NCBI GenBank assembly: GCA_030280995.1
Contig: JASXTE010000005.1
Span: forward strand, 28,998,501 to 29,062,500
DNA length: 64,000 bases
Direction of reading: 5' to 3'
Source of the DNA: Hemileia vastatrix
Taxonomy: Eukaryota; Basidiomycota; Pucciniomycetes; Pucciniales; Zaghouaniaceae
Part shown: one piece after another, positions 10,315 to 21,883 of the stretch
Numbering within the stretch: position 1 is the first letter of the stretch
Layout of the letters: every line of letters begins with the position of its first letter
Notes under the pieces: model-generated
Told to the model about the DNA's origin: nothing
Seen by the model: the letters and a program-made list of their open reading frames with translations, nothing else
The model's database searches: none
Made by a program: the position numbers and the translations under genes

Positions 10315-11453
10315 TGTCAGCCAGGCTATTCCAGGAGTCCAGTAATTGATATGTAACTTATAAAACCTGAAAGAGTGGGTAAGAATTGTATTTAATGAAT
10401 ATAACTTAATATTTTATTGCATAATAAAATTATATAAGTATTTTATTATATACAAGTGTTACATTAAATTTATTGGTTAAATAAATTTTTATATACAGTT
10501 AAATTGAACATAATATAATATATTCTACAAGTAATGGTGCATTTTTATGTATTTAATAATTATAAATTTATATTTAATTAATTAAAAAACATATATTATA
10601 ATTATAAGTGTAAAATTGACTTATAATATATTTAAATTAATTATTTAAATTTATATATTAAATAACACCTTTCATATAATACTAAACAATAATTTATGAC
10701 GCTTCTTTTGACCATTAATTGTGTCAGGAAAAACCAATTAATTAATTTATACTAAATTGAGATTAATTACATGTTTTGTTGCGTCAAAGTATTTTTTTGT
10801 TTCACTTAAAAATATCCTTAAATCAGACTGTACCATCTGTTTGGAATTATTTTTCTCATAGTTCCTATCTTCCAATCTTGTTTAGTTATTCACTATTTTT
10901 ACTTACTGATTTGGGAATTAATGGCGGGGAAATTGGATTCTTAATTGGGATTTTAATTATTTGTTTCATGTTTTTCGCTACATTTTTATGTTTCATTTAC
11001 TCTTTGATATTTTTGTTTCATTCTATTCTAATCATTGTATTTACAAATATAGTAGCGCTTCAGAGGACCCATTGCCTATAAAAGGGCCTTGGATAATCCC
11101 CTGTAGCCTCATCACTTATTAAACACTCAACAAATTAAATAACTATTTTATTACGTTTATATTTTTTTTATTAGTAATACAATTCTAATTAAAAGTCTAT
11201 ATAACAAATTAAAGGTTGCTTTAAGTCTGATAGTAATTAAAAGTGTTTGCCGCGCAGAACCCTTACATTGAATAATATTATTATTAATAAATTCTAAGTT
11301 TTTGTCATCTCTCAAAGTTGCTTGCCGTTGTTCTCCCTCTTAAATAAATTAAATATATTATTACAAATTATTTCTTTTATTTTCCCTTGTCCTCCTCCTT
11401 CTCTCCTCCTTTTCTCCTATTTTTCTTACCTTCTTCTAGACGACTGACCGACA
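10315..11453 (+). repeat. E2 5' LTR
   Basis: 1139 bp, starts TGTCAGCC and ends GACCGACA. It holds a CCTATAAAAGGGCC segment near 11071-11085 that looks like a TATA box, followed by pyrimidine-rich DNA. The 101-codon frame at 10776-11081 recurs in the 3' LTR and is not supported as a gene. Confidence 0.95.
11071..11085 (+). promoter_or_regulatory. E2 5' LTR TATA-like box
   Basis: TATAAAAG flanked by GC-rich bases, conserved in the 3' LTR near 19106. It is placed about 370 nt before the LTR end, plausible for a retrotransposon core promoter. No mapped start site. Confidence 0.5.
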
Positions 11454-11455
11454 AC

Positions 11456-11468
11456 TGGGGACCTTTCC
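11456..11468 (+). other. E2 putative primer binding site
   Basis: TGGGGACCTTTCC starts 2 nt after the 5' LTR and is identical to the E1 site although the LTRs are unrelated in sequence, which supports function. Confidence 0.78.
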
Positions 11469-12144
11469 AAACGACGACGACGATCGAGCCTAGCGACGAA
11501 CGACAAAACGCACGGACCACCTAGCAAAAACAAAACTTTGCTGCGACTGTGTTTCGAACTTGGGTTCAATATCTTAGGTTTATATTATATTAATTTTTAT
11601 ATTTTTTTGAAGTGATTTTTCGATCACTATAGTAAGTTCACCTTTGCACCTCTCACTCATATTACTATATTTTTACTGCAATAACAGTGATTGGGGCTTG
11701 ATTGCTGATTCACTGAGTGTAAGTGTTCAATTATTAAAAAAAATTTTTTTCCTAGCTGACCATTATAGAGTGTTAAATCCTCTTAGTCCTAGAAGAATTG
11801 ACATTTTTATTAATACAAATTGAATTATTAAATTAATTTTTTTTTATTATTAATTATTGTTAATTTTGGTTGACATAAAAGTACTTTGTGCTTAGTCCCA
11901 AATATATTGCCATATTTAATAGTGGTAATTAATTGGTTGAATTAACTTGATTGTTATTCCCAATTTAACCTTGCAATCCATTATTTTTTAAAAAATTATT
12001 TTTTTATAATAATTACTTTATATTGAAATTTTTTTTTTCTATAATTTAATTAATAAAATTTTTTTTATTATTTGGAGCAATTATTGACTAACTTTTATTT
12101 TTTTTTTTAATAAATAATAAGTAAATTAAAATCTTCCCACTAGT
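11469..12144 (+). other. E2 untranslated leader
   Basis: About 680 bp between primer binding site and gag, extremely T-rich in its second half. A short GC-rich start (ACGACGACGACG) follows the primer site. No coding region or recognisable RNA structure was seen. Confidence 0.6.
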
Positions 12145-12292
12145 ATGTCCAACAATTTGGCAGAAAAAATGGATAACATGCAAGGGGATGAAATAGAAAT
12201 TGACTATGATGCTGACACTGTAAGCTCTTCTAAAGTTGGTCATAAAAAATCTTATACTAACACAAAGAATTCACATACTGCAGGATGTGGAA

Positions 12293-12826
12293 ATGACAGG
12301 AAATGCAAACAAACCAAACCCCCTTCCCCCAGTACCACAGAAGGAAGTAAAGCCTCTAGTGCCTCAAGAAGGTCTTCCAAAAGGCTTCAAAATAAAAAAG
12401 CTTCCTCTGCCACAACAAATCAGAAAGCTATCCAGTCATATAAAAGAGTTGAAGACAGAAAATATGACGTACAAAGCAAAGGTAGACACATTGTGGGACC
12501 AGTTCCAAGAACTCAGGAACCAGATTCAGGCCCAGGCCCCTCCTCAGTTGCCTCCCAATCAGCCTCAGTTTCAGGCTCAACCTTCACAGCCACCCAGCTC
12601 AACCATCCAAAATCCAAATACTATGGAATTAGAGCAATGGAAATGGGATTATCTAATGAGTCACTACCAACAGAATGTGAAACACCCTCCTCATCATCAG
12701 CCTGGCCCATCCAGAACACCCAATTTCCATCCACCTCCTCATCCCTACCAACAAGGCAGGAGAAAGAAGGCCCAAGCACAATCCCAAACCCAGTCCCAGG
12801 GGAAGTTTCCTCCTCTGCCATGGTAA
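12293..12826 (+). CDS. E2 overlapping alternative-frame protein (intact, 177 aa)
   Basis: An uninterrupted frame, shifted +1 relative to gag-pol and lying wholly inside it. I start it at ATG 12293 (M-T-G-N), which aligns with MEGQ in E1 and E3; the frame stays open upstream to 12236. Order: a Pro/Lys-rich segment with FKIKKLPLPQQIRKL, a likely coiled coil, a Gln/Pro-rich segment, the motif MELEQWKWDY, HPYQQGRRKK and the terminal PLPW-stop. The same motif order occurs in the two related elements. The terminal TGG-TAA-GT overlaps a splice donor-like sequence. No known family was recognised. It might be a small accessory protein or the true Gag N-terminus produced by alternative initiation. Confidence 0.72.
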   Translation: MTGNANKPNPLPPVPQKEVKPLVPQEGLPKGFKIKKLPLPQQIRKLSSHIKELKTENMTYKAKVDTLWDQFQELRNQIQAQAPPQLPPNQPQFQAQPSQPPSSTIQNPNTMELEQWKWDYLMSHYQQNVKHPPHHQPGPSRTPNFHPPPHPYQQGRRKKAQAQSQTQSQGKFPPLPW

Positions 12827-12880
12827 GTAATTTGGTTGATAGTCACTTGGGTATGTTTTCTAATAAATCTTCTTCTGCAG
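12823..12880 (+). other. E2 putative 58-nt intron
   Basis: GTAAGT at 12823, a branch-like TTCTAATAA at about 12859, a TCTTCTTCTGCAG acceptor ending 12880. These are consensus fungal intron signals, and E1 has GT..AG with the same 58-nt length at the homologous place. It is not a multiple of 3. Splicing makes the gag-pol frame stop within about 20 codons, while the overlapping frame still ends in PW-stop because both exons supply GTAA. Confidence 0.5.
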
Positions 12881-15800
12881 GTAATATTATTGAACATGGT
12901 GAAAGAACAGTTAAACCTGTTAAAAGACAGCTTCCTGTAACTAGTAGCCCTATTGATGTAATTAGCAAATTGTCATTTCATGAACCTTTACATTTAACTT
13001 CTACATCTTTAATTAATCCTTCTCCTGTAATTAAAAATGATTCTGTTCCCCCTGAAATCTATACCTTAATTGAAAAAACTTCTGAGGAAATATTGAAAGA
13101 TACCCTTGATTTTAATATTGTGAAAGACAAACATGTGAGAGATGTGTTAATCCATGAAAATGATAGATTAAATAATTTACACTTGCAATGTAAAGTGAGT
13201 TCTTCTGTACAAGATACAGCTTATTTAAAAATCAAAGAAACCTTGAATATTATTCTTAGTCAACAAAAACAAATAAGAAGTGACCATAGAGCTATCTCAG
13301 ATAGAAATATCAGTCTACATAAGACCTTGAGTGAATTGAAACCCCTTATTGAGGAAAATTATTCATTCAAGAATGAAATAAAATCTCTGCAAAATGAGTT
13401 TAAGAAGCTAAAAAATGATTTCCATGCACTAAGTACCAAACACTCAGTTTCTGAGGACAGAAATGTTCTATCTCTTGCAAAAGTAAATGACCAGATGTCT
13501 GAAATTCCAAGAATAAGAAACTATGTGTCTGACCTACAGGAAAAGTTCTCAACCTTAACCATCAATAATGAATTAAATGAGATTTCTGTAAATAAGCTGC
13601 ATAAAAATAAAGGGAAAAAACCTGAGCAAGGTTCATCCTTTCTTCCTCATATTTCAACCATTAAACAAACTGACAATGAGTCTGTAAAATCTTTTGCTAC
13701 TAGCAAAAAATCTTGTGATGGTCATGCACCAGCTGTTTCCGTAAATAATGAAATTTCTGAACACCTGGCTAAACTTCAGGAATTATTAATGATAAATAAT
13801 TCAAACCAAAAAGTGGACCATCCCAGTAGTCAGAAAAATTGGCCTAAGTTAGACCAATATCCTACCTTTGATGGTGATTCTTCCTCTGATTGGCAACACT
13901 TTATCCAAAGAATTGATAATTTAAAGAGATCTTATAAACTACCTGATGAGGAAATTGTTTCTAAGCTAATTTCTTTACTTTCCAATGTATCCTTAATGTG
14001 GTATGAATCTGTTCTTTTAGATAACAATCATTATACATGGAATGATTGGAAATCCTTGATTGAGAATCAGTTTGGTGGTTCAAAATTCAGGTTAGCTCAA
14101 CAGAGACTGTATGAGAATACTAGATATTTATCCTCCTCTGTTGAAAAGCCCATTGTTTTTCTGATGAAAATAGCTAAAATCCTTAGAGCAATTGATCCAA
14201 AGATGGATTATGATATTTGGAGAGATAAAATCTTGTATAAATTACCAAATTCTCTTAGGGATTTGATTGTTGCTAGAACTGAGCATGTAAGGGAAAATTC
14301 TTCTTTCATTAATATCTGTAATGAAGTACTGCTCAACCATAGATATGAACCAAAGAATTACCTTGGTAAATCTTATAATGATCAGAATAAACCTCCTATA
14401 AAGCTCCCAGAAAAATCTGGTAAACCCTCTGCCCCAGTTGCACCTAAAAAATATGCAACAAATACTTGTTATAAATGTAACAAACCGTGGCAGAAGGGTC
14501 ATGTTTGTGACAAGAAAATTCATCTTGTTGAACAAAATGAAGACACTGATGAAGTTGAACTTGATGTCAATAATTATTCCAGTGACTGTGAAAGTAATAT
14601 CTCCTATGACAATGAATCTGTTAAAGATGTTTTAATGTTGGAACATGATGTCCATTATTTAAATAATATATATGAAGATTGTGTATTAAATTTATCTTCA
14701 GTAGAAAATGCTGAGATAATTAAAGATATTACTAACAATTCTATTCCTATATCCCCTTTAAAGGCACCTGTTATCATTAATGGTAAAAATGTTGATGTAG
14801 TTCTTGATTCTGGTGCTGGAGGAAGAGTAGTATCTGAAAAAGCTTTGGCTTCAGTGGATAAGGAATATTTGAGTAAATTATTACCTATAACTTCTGAAAA
14901 ATGGAGAGGGTATGGTTCTACCTTATTTCCTATTGGCAAATACAAAACCTCTGTATTCTCTAAATATAATGGTGGTTTTGTCAGAGCTATTTGTGAGTTT
15001 GTTGTGATAAAAAATGATAATTTGAGCGATTGGTTTATTATGGGAAATGATATTTTAACCATGTTTGGTGTGAAACTGGACCCAGCAAATAATTGCTTTA
15101 CCTTAGGAATGAATGGGAAAAGAAAATTCAAAATTTCCTCTCCTAGAACTTCTGGGCATTTGTTGAAATCTTGTAACTCACTGATCCAGTGTAAAGGTAG
15201 AACAACAACTGAAATGAATGATTTATTACATGAAATAAATACCACTTCTTTTGGTGATCAGTTGAATAGTGAACAAAAGGATTCTATTGTTGCCTCTATT
15301 ACCTCTTTCCCTATGGCTTTTGCTCATGGTTCTCATGTCTTGGGAATTGTTCAGGAAGAGATGAAAATTACCTTATCCTGTAATTTGAGTGATATTCCTC
15401 CTTCCCTTAAGAAAAACCATATCCTGCTTCTCCATCAAAAAGAAAAGTTATTGAAGATAATATTGAAACATTATTGAAAATGAATATCATTGATAAAGTG
15501 GATGTCACCCCCAAATATTGTGTCATCTCCCCAGTCTTGATTTCATATGAAAATGATAAAGCTAGATTATGTGGAGATTACAGAGCTTTAAATACTTCTA
15601 CTGTTGATGATATTTATCCTTTACCCAGAATTAATTCAATACATGCTACCTTGCAAGGTGCAAAATTTATTAGTTGTCTGGATGGTAATAAAGGTTATCA
15701 TCAAGTTCCAGTTGAGAAAAATTCTCAAATTTTTTGCTTATTGCTACTCATATGGGAATATATAAGTATGTTAGGATGCCATTTGGCCCTAAAAATGCTC

Positions 15801-18330
15801 CTTCAGTTTTCCAGAAAGTCATGGATAACACTTTCCATCAAGAATTTATTGAAGGTTGGCTCATGGTTTATATTGATGATATTATTGTTTTTTCTAAAAC
15901 TTTTGATGAACATATGATTCACTTGAATAGAGTTTCCAAAAAATGGATGAAATCAATATGACCTTATCTTTAAAAAAGTGTAAATTTGGTTTTCAATCTT
16001 TGAAAGTCCTTGGCCATGTTGTGTCAGGCTTACAAATTTGTGTAGACCATAATAAAGTTGCTGCCATTCAAAATGTGAAAGCACCAACTTCTGTAAGAGA
16101 AATCCAAAGTTTTTTGGGTATGTGTGGCTATTATAGACAATATATTAAAAATTATCAGGTCATAGCCTTGCCTCTTACAAAACTGACCAGAAAAGATGTT
16201 GCTTTTCTCTGGAATAATGACTGTCAGAAAGCTTTTGATACATTAAAAAATTTCTTAATGACAGCCCCTATATTGGCTCTTCCAGATTTTAACAAGCCAT
16301 TTGTCCTTTATACAGATGCTAGCTTTATTGGTCTGGGTGCTGCCCTTCACCAAAAGCAAATTATAAATGATAAATCCTCAGAGGTTGTAATTTGTTATAT
16401 TTCAAGAACTTTAAGAAATAGTGAATTGAAATATGGTGCCACTCAATTGGAGTTCTTAGCAGTTGTTTGGGCTCTTGAGAAACTTCATTACTATTTGGAT
16501 GACCAAAAATTTGAGTTGGTAACTGACTGTATTGCTGTGAAGTCTCTCTTAAACCTCAAGACACCTAACAGACATATGTTCAGGTGGAAACTTGCTGTTC
16601 AAGAATACAGAGGAAGGATGACAATTATCCATAGAGCTGGAAATGTTCACTCTAATGTTGATATGCTCTCCAGATTGCCTCTGCCAAATAATGACTCCAA
16701 TCCTGCTTATGTACCTGAAGATGATACTGTTCATATCCATGGTATATTTATAGTTGATATGGAAGAGGAGTTATTACAGTTAATACTGGATTCATATGAT
16801 AAAGATTCTGATTTAAATAAATTGGTTACTATTTTGAATGATCCTAAGAATGCTTCAATTCAAGCATTAATAAAAACTCTTCCTGAAAAGTACCATAATG
16901 CTTTAAATAAAGGAAAGTTCTCTATTGAAGATGGTTATATATATTATAGAAGGAAGCTTACCAATGTAATTGTTATTCCTCCTTCAATGAAAGAAACTAT
17001 CCTCAAACTTTGTCATGATGACAAATTTGCTGGTCATTTTGATCTTGAAAAAACATTGATTAGAATAAAAAACACTGCATGGTGGGCTAATATGTCTGAA
17101 GACACAAAATTATATGTTGAATCTTGTGATTCCTGCCAAAAATCTAAAAGGTTAACAGGTAAGAGAGCAGGGTTATTACAACATATTGAAGCACCTAGTG
17201 CTCCCTGGCAAATCATTAATATGGATTTTGTCACTGGTCTTCCTTTTGCAGGTAAAGACAGCTTTAACTCATGTTGGGTAATAGTTGATAGATTCACAAA
17301 AATGTGCAAATTTATTCCAACCCACAAAGATGTATCCACCAAAGAATTAGCTTTCTTATGGTGGTCTTACATGTTTAATATTATTGGTTTTCCAAAAGCC
17401 AATATCTCTGATACGGATCCAAAATTCACCTCTGAGTTTTGGACCTCTTTGATGGATATTTGTGGCTGTGAGTTAAAATTGTCTACAGCTCACCATCCTC
17501 AGACTGATGGTCTAGCTGAAAGAATGATTCAAACTCTGGAAGATATGATTAGAAGGTATTGTGCCTTTGGTTTAGAATATAAAGACAATGACAGATTTAC
17601 TCATGATTGGGTCACTCTTTTGCCTGGTCTTGAATTTGCATATAATAGCACTGTTCATTCTGTCACTGAGAAAAAGCCTTTTGAGCTTTGGTTAGGTTAT
17701 GTCCCAAATACTCCTGCTCAGATTCTCAATAATAAATTACCTAAGTTGGAACTACACCCTGGTGTAAAATCTTTTATGCAAATGCAACAGCTATGCAGGA
17801 AACATGCTCAGAGTTGTATTGATAAAGCATTTGAATATGAAAAGAAAAGATGGGATAAATCCCATAAAGAATACACATTTAACAAGGGTGATGAAGTGTT
17901 GATCTCTACTGTCCATTTCAATTTACAGGGTAACCACAAATTAAAAGATCCTTTTGTAGGGCCATTTGTTGTTAAAAGAATGGTTGGTGATAATGCAGTA
18001 GAAGTTGTATTGTATTCTCCATATGATAGGAAACATCCTGTTTTTCCCATTTCTTTGCTTAAGCCATATACTTCCAACAGTGACTTATTTCCAAAAAGAA
18101 GAGGAAGACCTAAGAAGAACCCTCAGGAAGTCACAGAAACAGCAGATATTGATAAAATTCTCAATGATAGAATTATCACTTCTGAAAGAGGTACTGAATA
18201 TTTATTGAGATATAAGAACAAATCATCTGAACATGATGCATGGATACCTGGCAAAGAAATTTCAAATCTACCTACTCTATTGAAAAAATACAAAAAGAAA
18301 AAATCTTAGCATTTTTTTTATTGTTTTTTT

Positions 18331-18343
18331 TAGAGTGAGGGAG
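18331..18343 (+). other. E2 putative polypurine tract
   Basis: TAGAGTGAGGGAG directly precedes the 3' LTR after a T run, as in E1. Confidence 0.65.
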
Positions 18344-19480
18344 TGTCAGCCAGGCTATTCCAGGAGTCCAGTAATTGATATGTAACTTAAAAAACCTGAA
18401 AGAGTGGGTAAGAATTGTATTTAATGAATATAACTTAATATTTTATTGCATAATAAAATTATATAAGTATTTTATTATATACAAGTGTTACATTAAATTT
18501 ATTGGTTAAATAAATTTTTATATACAGTTAAATTGAACATAATATAATATATTCTACAAATAATGGTGCATTTTTATGTATTTAATAATTATAAATTTAT
18601 ATTTAATTAATTAAAAAACATATATTATAAGTGTAAGTATAAAATTGACTTATAATATATTTAAATTAATTATTTAAATTTATATATTAAATAACACCTT
18701 TCATATAATACTAAACAATGATTTATGACGCTTCTTTTGACCATTAATTGTTTCAGGAAAAACCAATTAATTAATTTATACTAAATTGAGATTAATTACA
18801 TGTTTTGTTGCGTCAAAGTATTTTTTTGTTTCACTTAAAAATATCCTTAAATCAGACTGTACCATCTGTTTGGAATTATTTTTCTCATAGTTCCTATGTT
18901 CCAATCTTGTTTAGTTATTCACTATTTTTACTTACTGATTTGGGAATTAATGGCGGGGAAATTGGATTCTTAATTGGGATTTTAATTTTTTGTTTCATGT
19001 TTTTCTCTACATTGTTATGTTTCATTTACTTTTTGATATATTTGTTTTATTCTATTTTAATCATTGTATTTACAAATATAGTAGCGCTTCAGAGGACCCA
19101 TTGCTTATAAAAGGGCCTTGGATAATCCCCTGTAGCCTCATCACTTATTAAACACTCAACAAATTAAATAACTATTTTATTACGTTTATATTTTTTTATT
19201 AGTAATACAATTCTAATTAAAAGTCTATATAACAAATTAAAGGTTGCTTTAAGTCTGATAGTAATTAAAAGTGTTTGCCGCACAGAACCCTTACATTGAA
19301 TAATATTATTATTAATAAATTCTAAGTTTTTGTCATCTCTCAAAGTTGCTCGCCGTTGTTCTCCCTCTTAAATAAATTAAATATATTATTACAAATTATT
19401 TCTTTTATTTTCCCTTGTCCTCCTCCTTCTCTCCTCCTTTTCTCCTATTTTCTTACCTTCTTCTAGACAACTGACCGACA
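18344..19480 (+). repeat. E2 3' LTR
   Basis: 1137 bp, about 98% identical to the 5' LTR by eye, starts TGTCAGCC and ends GACCGACA. Confidence 0.95.
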
Positions 19481-19485
19481 GTTTT
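19481..19485. repeat. E2 target site duplication, right (GTTTT)
   Basis: Matches 10310-10314 before the first LTR. Confidence 0.93.
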
Positions 19486-20208
19486 TGTGGTTTAATTTGG
19501 ATTTAAGTAGGATTAAGTGAGGTTTAATAAAGGACAGATAAAAGGCTAACTTCATTACTAGTGACTTTTATCTCAAAATAGTTATAAAATATGTATCATT
19601 CTGGAATCAAGCTTCAATAAAGTTGACTTCAAACAGAGACAATTTCTAGAAGCACAACATCATATTTGCAAAGGTGTACAATACCTCAAATATTTCTCAT
19701 AATATAGAAAGGCAAGGAATCTACAAAATTCACATTTGAAACGAGGATATATATTTTGAATTTGAAATTGAGAAATGGAATATTATTTTCCAATATAAAT
19801 ATATATTAGTCATTTTAAAAAAGGTTTTAATTAATCTGATTGAATTTTGATGGTATTTTATTGTAGATTAATCATTTTGAGGAGCCATTTACTCAAAATT
19901 ACTGGTTTTGGTTCTAATATTCCATGTGAAATTCATTAAGAATCTTTTTGAAAGTGAATAGTTGACATATTGGATTTGCAAAAGAATATGTTAGATCAAA
20001 GTGAGCTCAAAGGGAGTTCAACTAATGATAAAACGGTGATCAATGTAGGTTTATCTTCAGCTTGATTTTGACAAATCTCTGACTATATGTAAGGCCAAAC
20101 AATTTCCTCCATGGTGATGATGTGTGCATAATTTTGGCATAGATTTGTGGCTCAACAGAGTTTAAGCAAGGGGTATTTCTAGCAATACCCCCCAAATTTT
20201 CTGTGGTG

Positions 20209-21883
20209 TATGATATTCTGGAACTCATCATGATTTATTTCATCAAAATTCAATAAAAATATGGTTATTTGGTTCAGTAATCTCATGAATTGAAATATTT
20301 AATCACTACTCAGTAAATTTATCATATTTAAAGCTGAAATTCAAGCTAGATGTAAAACTTTATAGATAATAAAAACAAAGTAGTATAAATCTTTTTAGAC
20401 TTTAATTTTTGTGCTTGATTGTGGTTCAATGCTTTTTTGTGGGATAAATTCAGTTTCAGCCTTGGAATAAGCACCATATATTTTGCAAAGTGTTATCATT
20501 GTAAAAAATGTGCTTTAGAAAAATATTTTGATTGTATTATTGTTCAAGAATTGAATTAAATAGGTAGAAGTGGTAATTTTTCATAATTCTATCAGTTTCA
20601 AATTGAAAAATTATTATATGATATTCATTTTGTAAAAAAGACACAGTAGTTACTTTAGATTATACCCATGTAGAAAAGTACCTGTAAAGGAAATCATATT
20701 TTGATTAAAGTTAATATTATTCTATATTGTAAATCAATAGAAAAAATATTTCAATTCTATAAAGGTGAAAAATAAATTAAGTGAAATGCTTCAGGTACAC
20801 TTTTTTAGTCTTTAAAATAAAAGTTTTGATAAGAGTAATTCACAACTGAACACTTTCAAACAATTCTAAAATTATATATGTGGGTTTAAGATTTATCAAT
20901 GACTTATTGAAGTTATGATATTCATGCTAATTATTAGAACTTATATAATGTTTCTCTTAAATTTTTATATTTATAAAAAACAATCCCTTTGATATTTTAT
21001 TTGAACAGAAATATTTATAAATATTCTTTAAATTGGCCTTATCACAAAGAAATAATGCAATGATTAAATTTTATAAGAATTAATTCAAATAGCAAAATTT
21101 AAAATTTTCATAACAGATTTAAAACAGAAAATAAATATTAAAATTTGATTTTTATAAAAATATGTATTGATTTAAAAGATATTTACTTATTTTTTTAAAA
21201 AAAACACTAATTTCATCCTTTGAGAATCCCTTTCAATCTACAAATATAAGTCTAAAAATTAATATGATGCTGTAAAGACTCTACATAATGTGTACCTAAA
21301 GCAAAAATAATATTTTTTAAGTACTTCAAATCTAAGCAGAAGAGCTGATACCTTTTTTATATAATATATTTGTATAAAATTGATTTTTAGTAAGTTTCTT
21401 AATCTGTCATATGGAAAGAACTCATATCATAATAATATTTAATCAACTTAAAACTATTTTTAATAAAATATTATCTTGAAATGATTCTTAGTTTTTACTT
21501 ATTTTCAGAACTTCAAAGTATTTAATAAAAATATTTTGATATAAAAATATAGTTATTTTTATATTTAAAAATACATATTAGGGGAAATTGGTTGACTGAT
21601 CCAAAATTAAATTTATTGCAGATAAAAATCATTATACCACAATTATTTTCTGCAATTAATTTTGCTAATAATTGGGTTATTATACCTTTTATGTGTCAAT
21701 GTTTACTCTATCCAAAAAGTTTATCCTTAATTTTTCATAACCACATCTTGGCCAGCTTTCTTGATGTGCCAGCTTCCCTACCTTACTGCACACTCCCATC
21801 CTGTCTATTCATTCTATCTGTTCAAAACCCCTCCCCATATAATCTGTTTATTTCTTCTCCTTTTCATCTACAAATAGCTCAAA
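20209..21883. other. AT-rich flank of the Harbinger partner gene, no gene seen
   Basis: Starts at the right target duplication of X1. Only short frames are present; the 102-codon frame at 21592-21900 has no recognisable features. It may hold the 5' region of the partner gene and the lost end of the Harbinger element. Confidence 0.5.

Larger units (their letters stand above)
12145..18309 (+). pseudogene. E2 Gag-Pol polyprotein, broken by three frameshifts
   Basis: The polyprotein starts at ATG 12145. It shows a disordered N-terminus, a coiled-coil segment (about 13050-13560), a gag domain beginning WPKLDQYPTFDG (about 13840), the knuckle CYKCNKPWQKGHVC (14467-14508), an aspartic protease with DSGAGG (about 14808), RT with YIDD (about 15870), RNase H with TDAS (about 16313), integrase HHPQTDG (about 17490), a GPF module and a chromodomain (about 18140-18290). 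Frame breaks lie near 15414, 15728 and 15937, all within or just before RT and next to A or T runs. The last frame (15943-18309) is intact and includes the chromodomain that is out of frame in E1. As assembled it cannot make reverse transcriptase. Confidence 0.95.
10315..19480 (+). mobile_element. E2: Ty3/gypsy LTR retrotransposon with both LTRs, decayed pol
   Basis: LTRs at 10315-11453 and 18344-19480 flank a plus-strand gag-pol related to E1. GTTTT lies directly outside both ends (10310-10314, 19481-19485). LTRs differ at about 20 positions by eye, so it is older than E1. It is also inserted in the X1 repeat: its removal restores the sequence seen near 54310. The coding region is equivalent to E1 at the protein level, yet the LTRs differ in sequence and length, so it is a distinct family of the same clade. 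Confidence 0.97.
1..20208 (+). mobile_element. X1: right end of a large CACTA-like element, split by two LTR retrotransposons
   Basis: Three blocks (1-257, 9987-10314, 19486-20208) read as one continuous sequence when the two retrotransposons are removed. That sequence aligns collinearly with 53734-55062, the right end of the giant element described below. It ends at CTGTGGTG (20201-20208), the same terminus found at 55062 and, inverted, at 61833. It is AT-rich with no convincing coding sequence; the 63-codon minus-strand reading frame at 20040-20231 is not supported. The flanking TAT (20209-20211) is the likely right target duplication, but the left end lies outside the window. By eye it is more diverged from the 55-kb copy than that copy is from the one at 61833. 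Confidence 0.85.

Noticed and set aside
10776..11081. 101-codon hydrophobic frame in the E2 LTR (again at 18805-19110)
   Set aside because: It lies in the LTR, ends in the TATA region, and is only present twice because the LTR is duplicated. Phe/Ile/Leu richness follows from T-rich DNA.
15410..15950. Programmed frameshifting to explain the E2 pol breaks
   Set aside because: E1 encodes the same region in one frame without a break, so the E2 breaks are lesions or errors.
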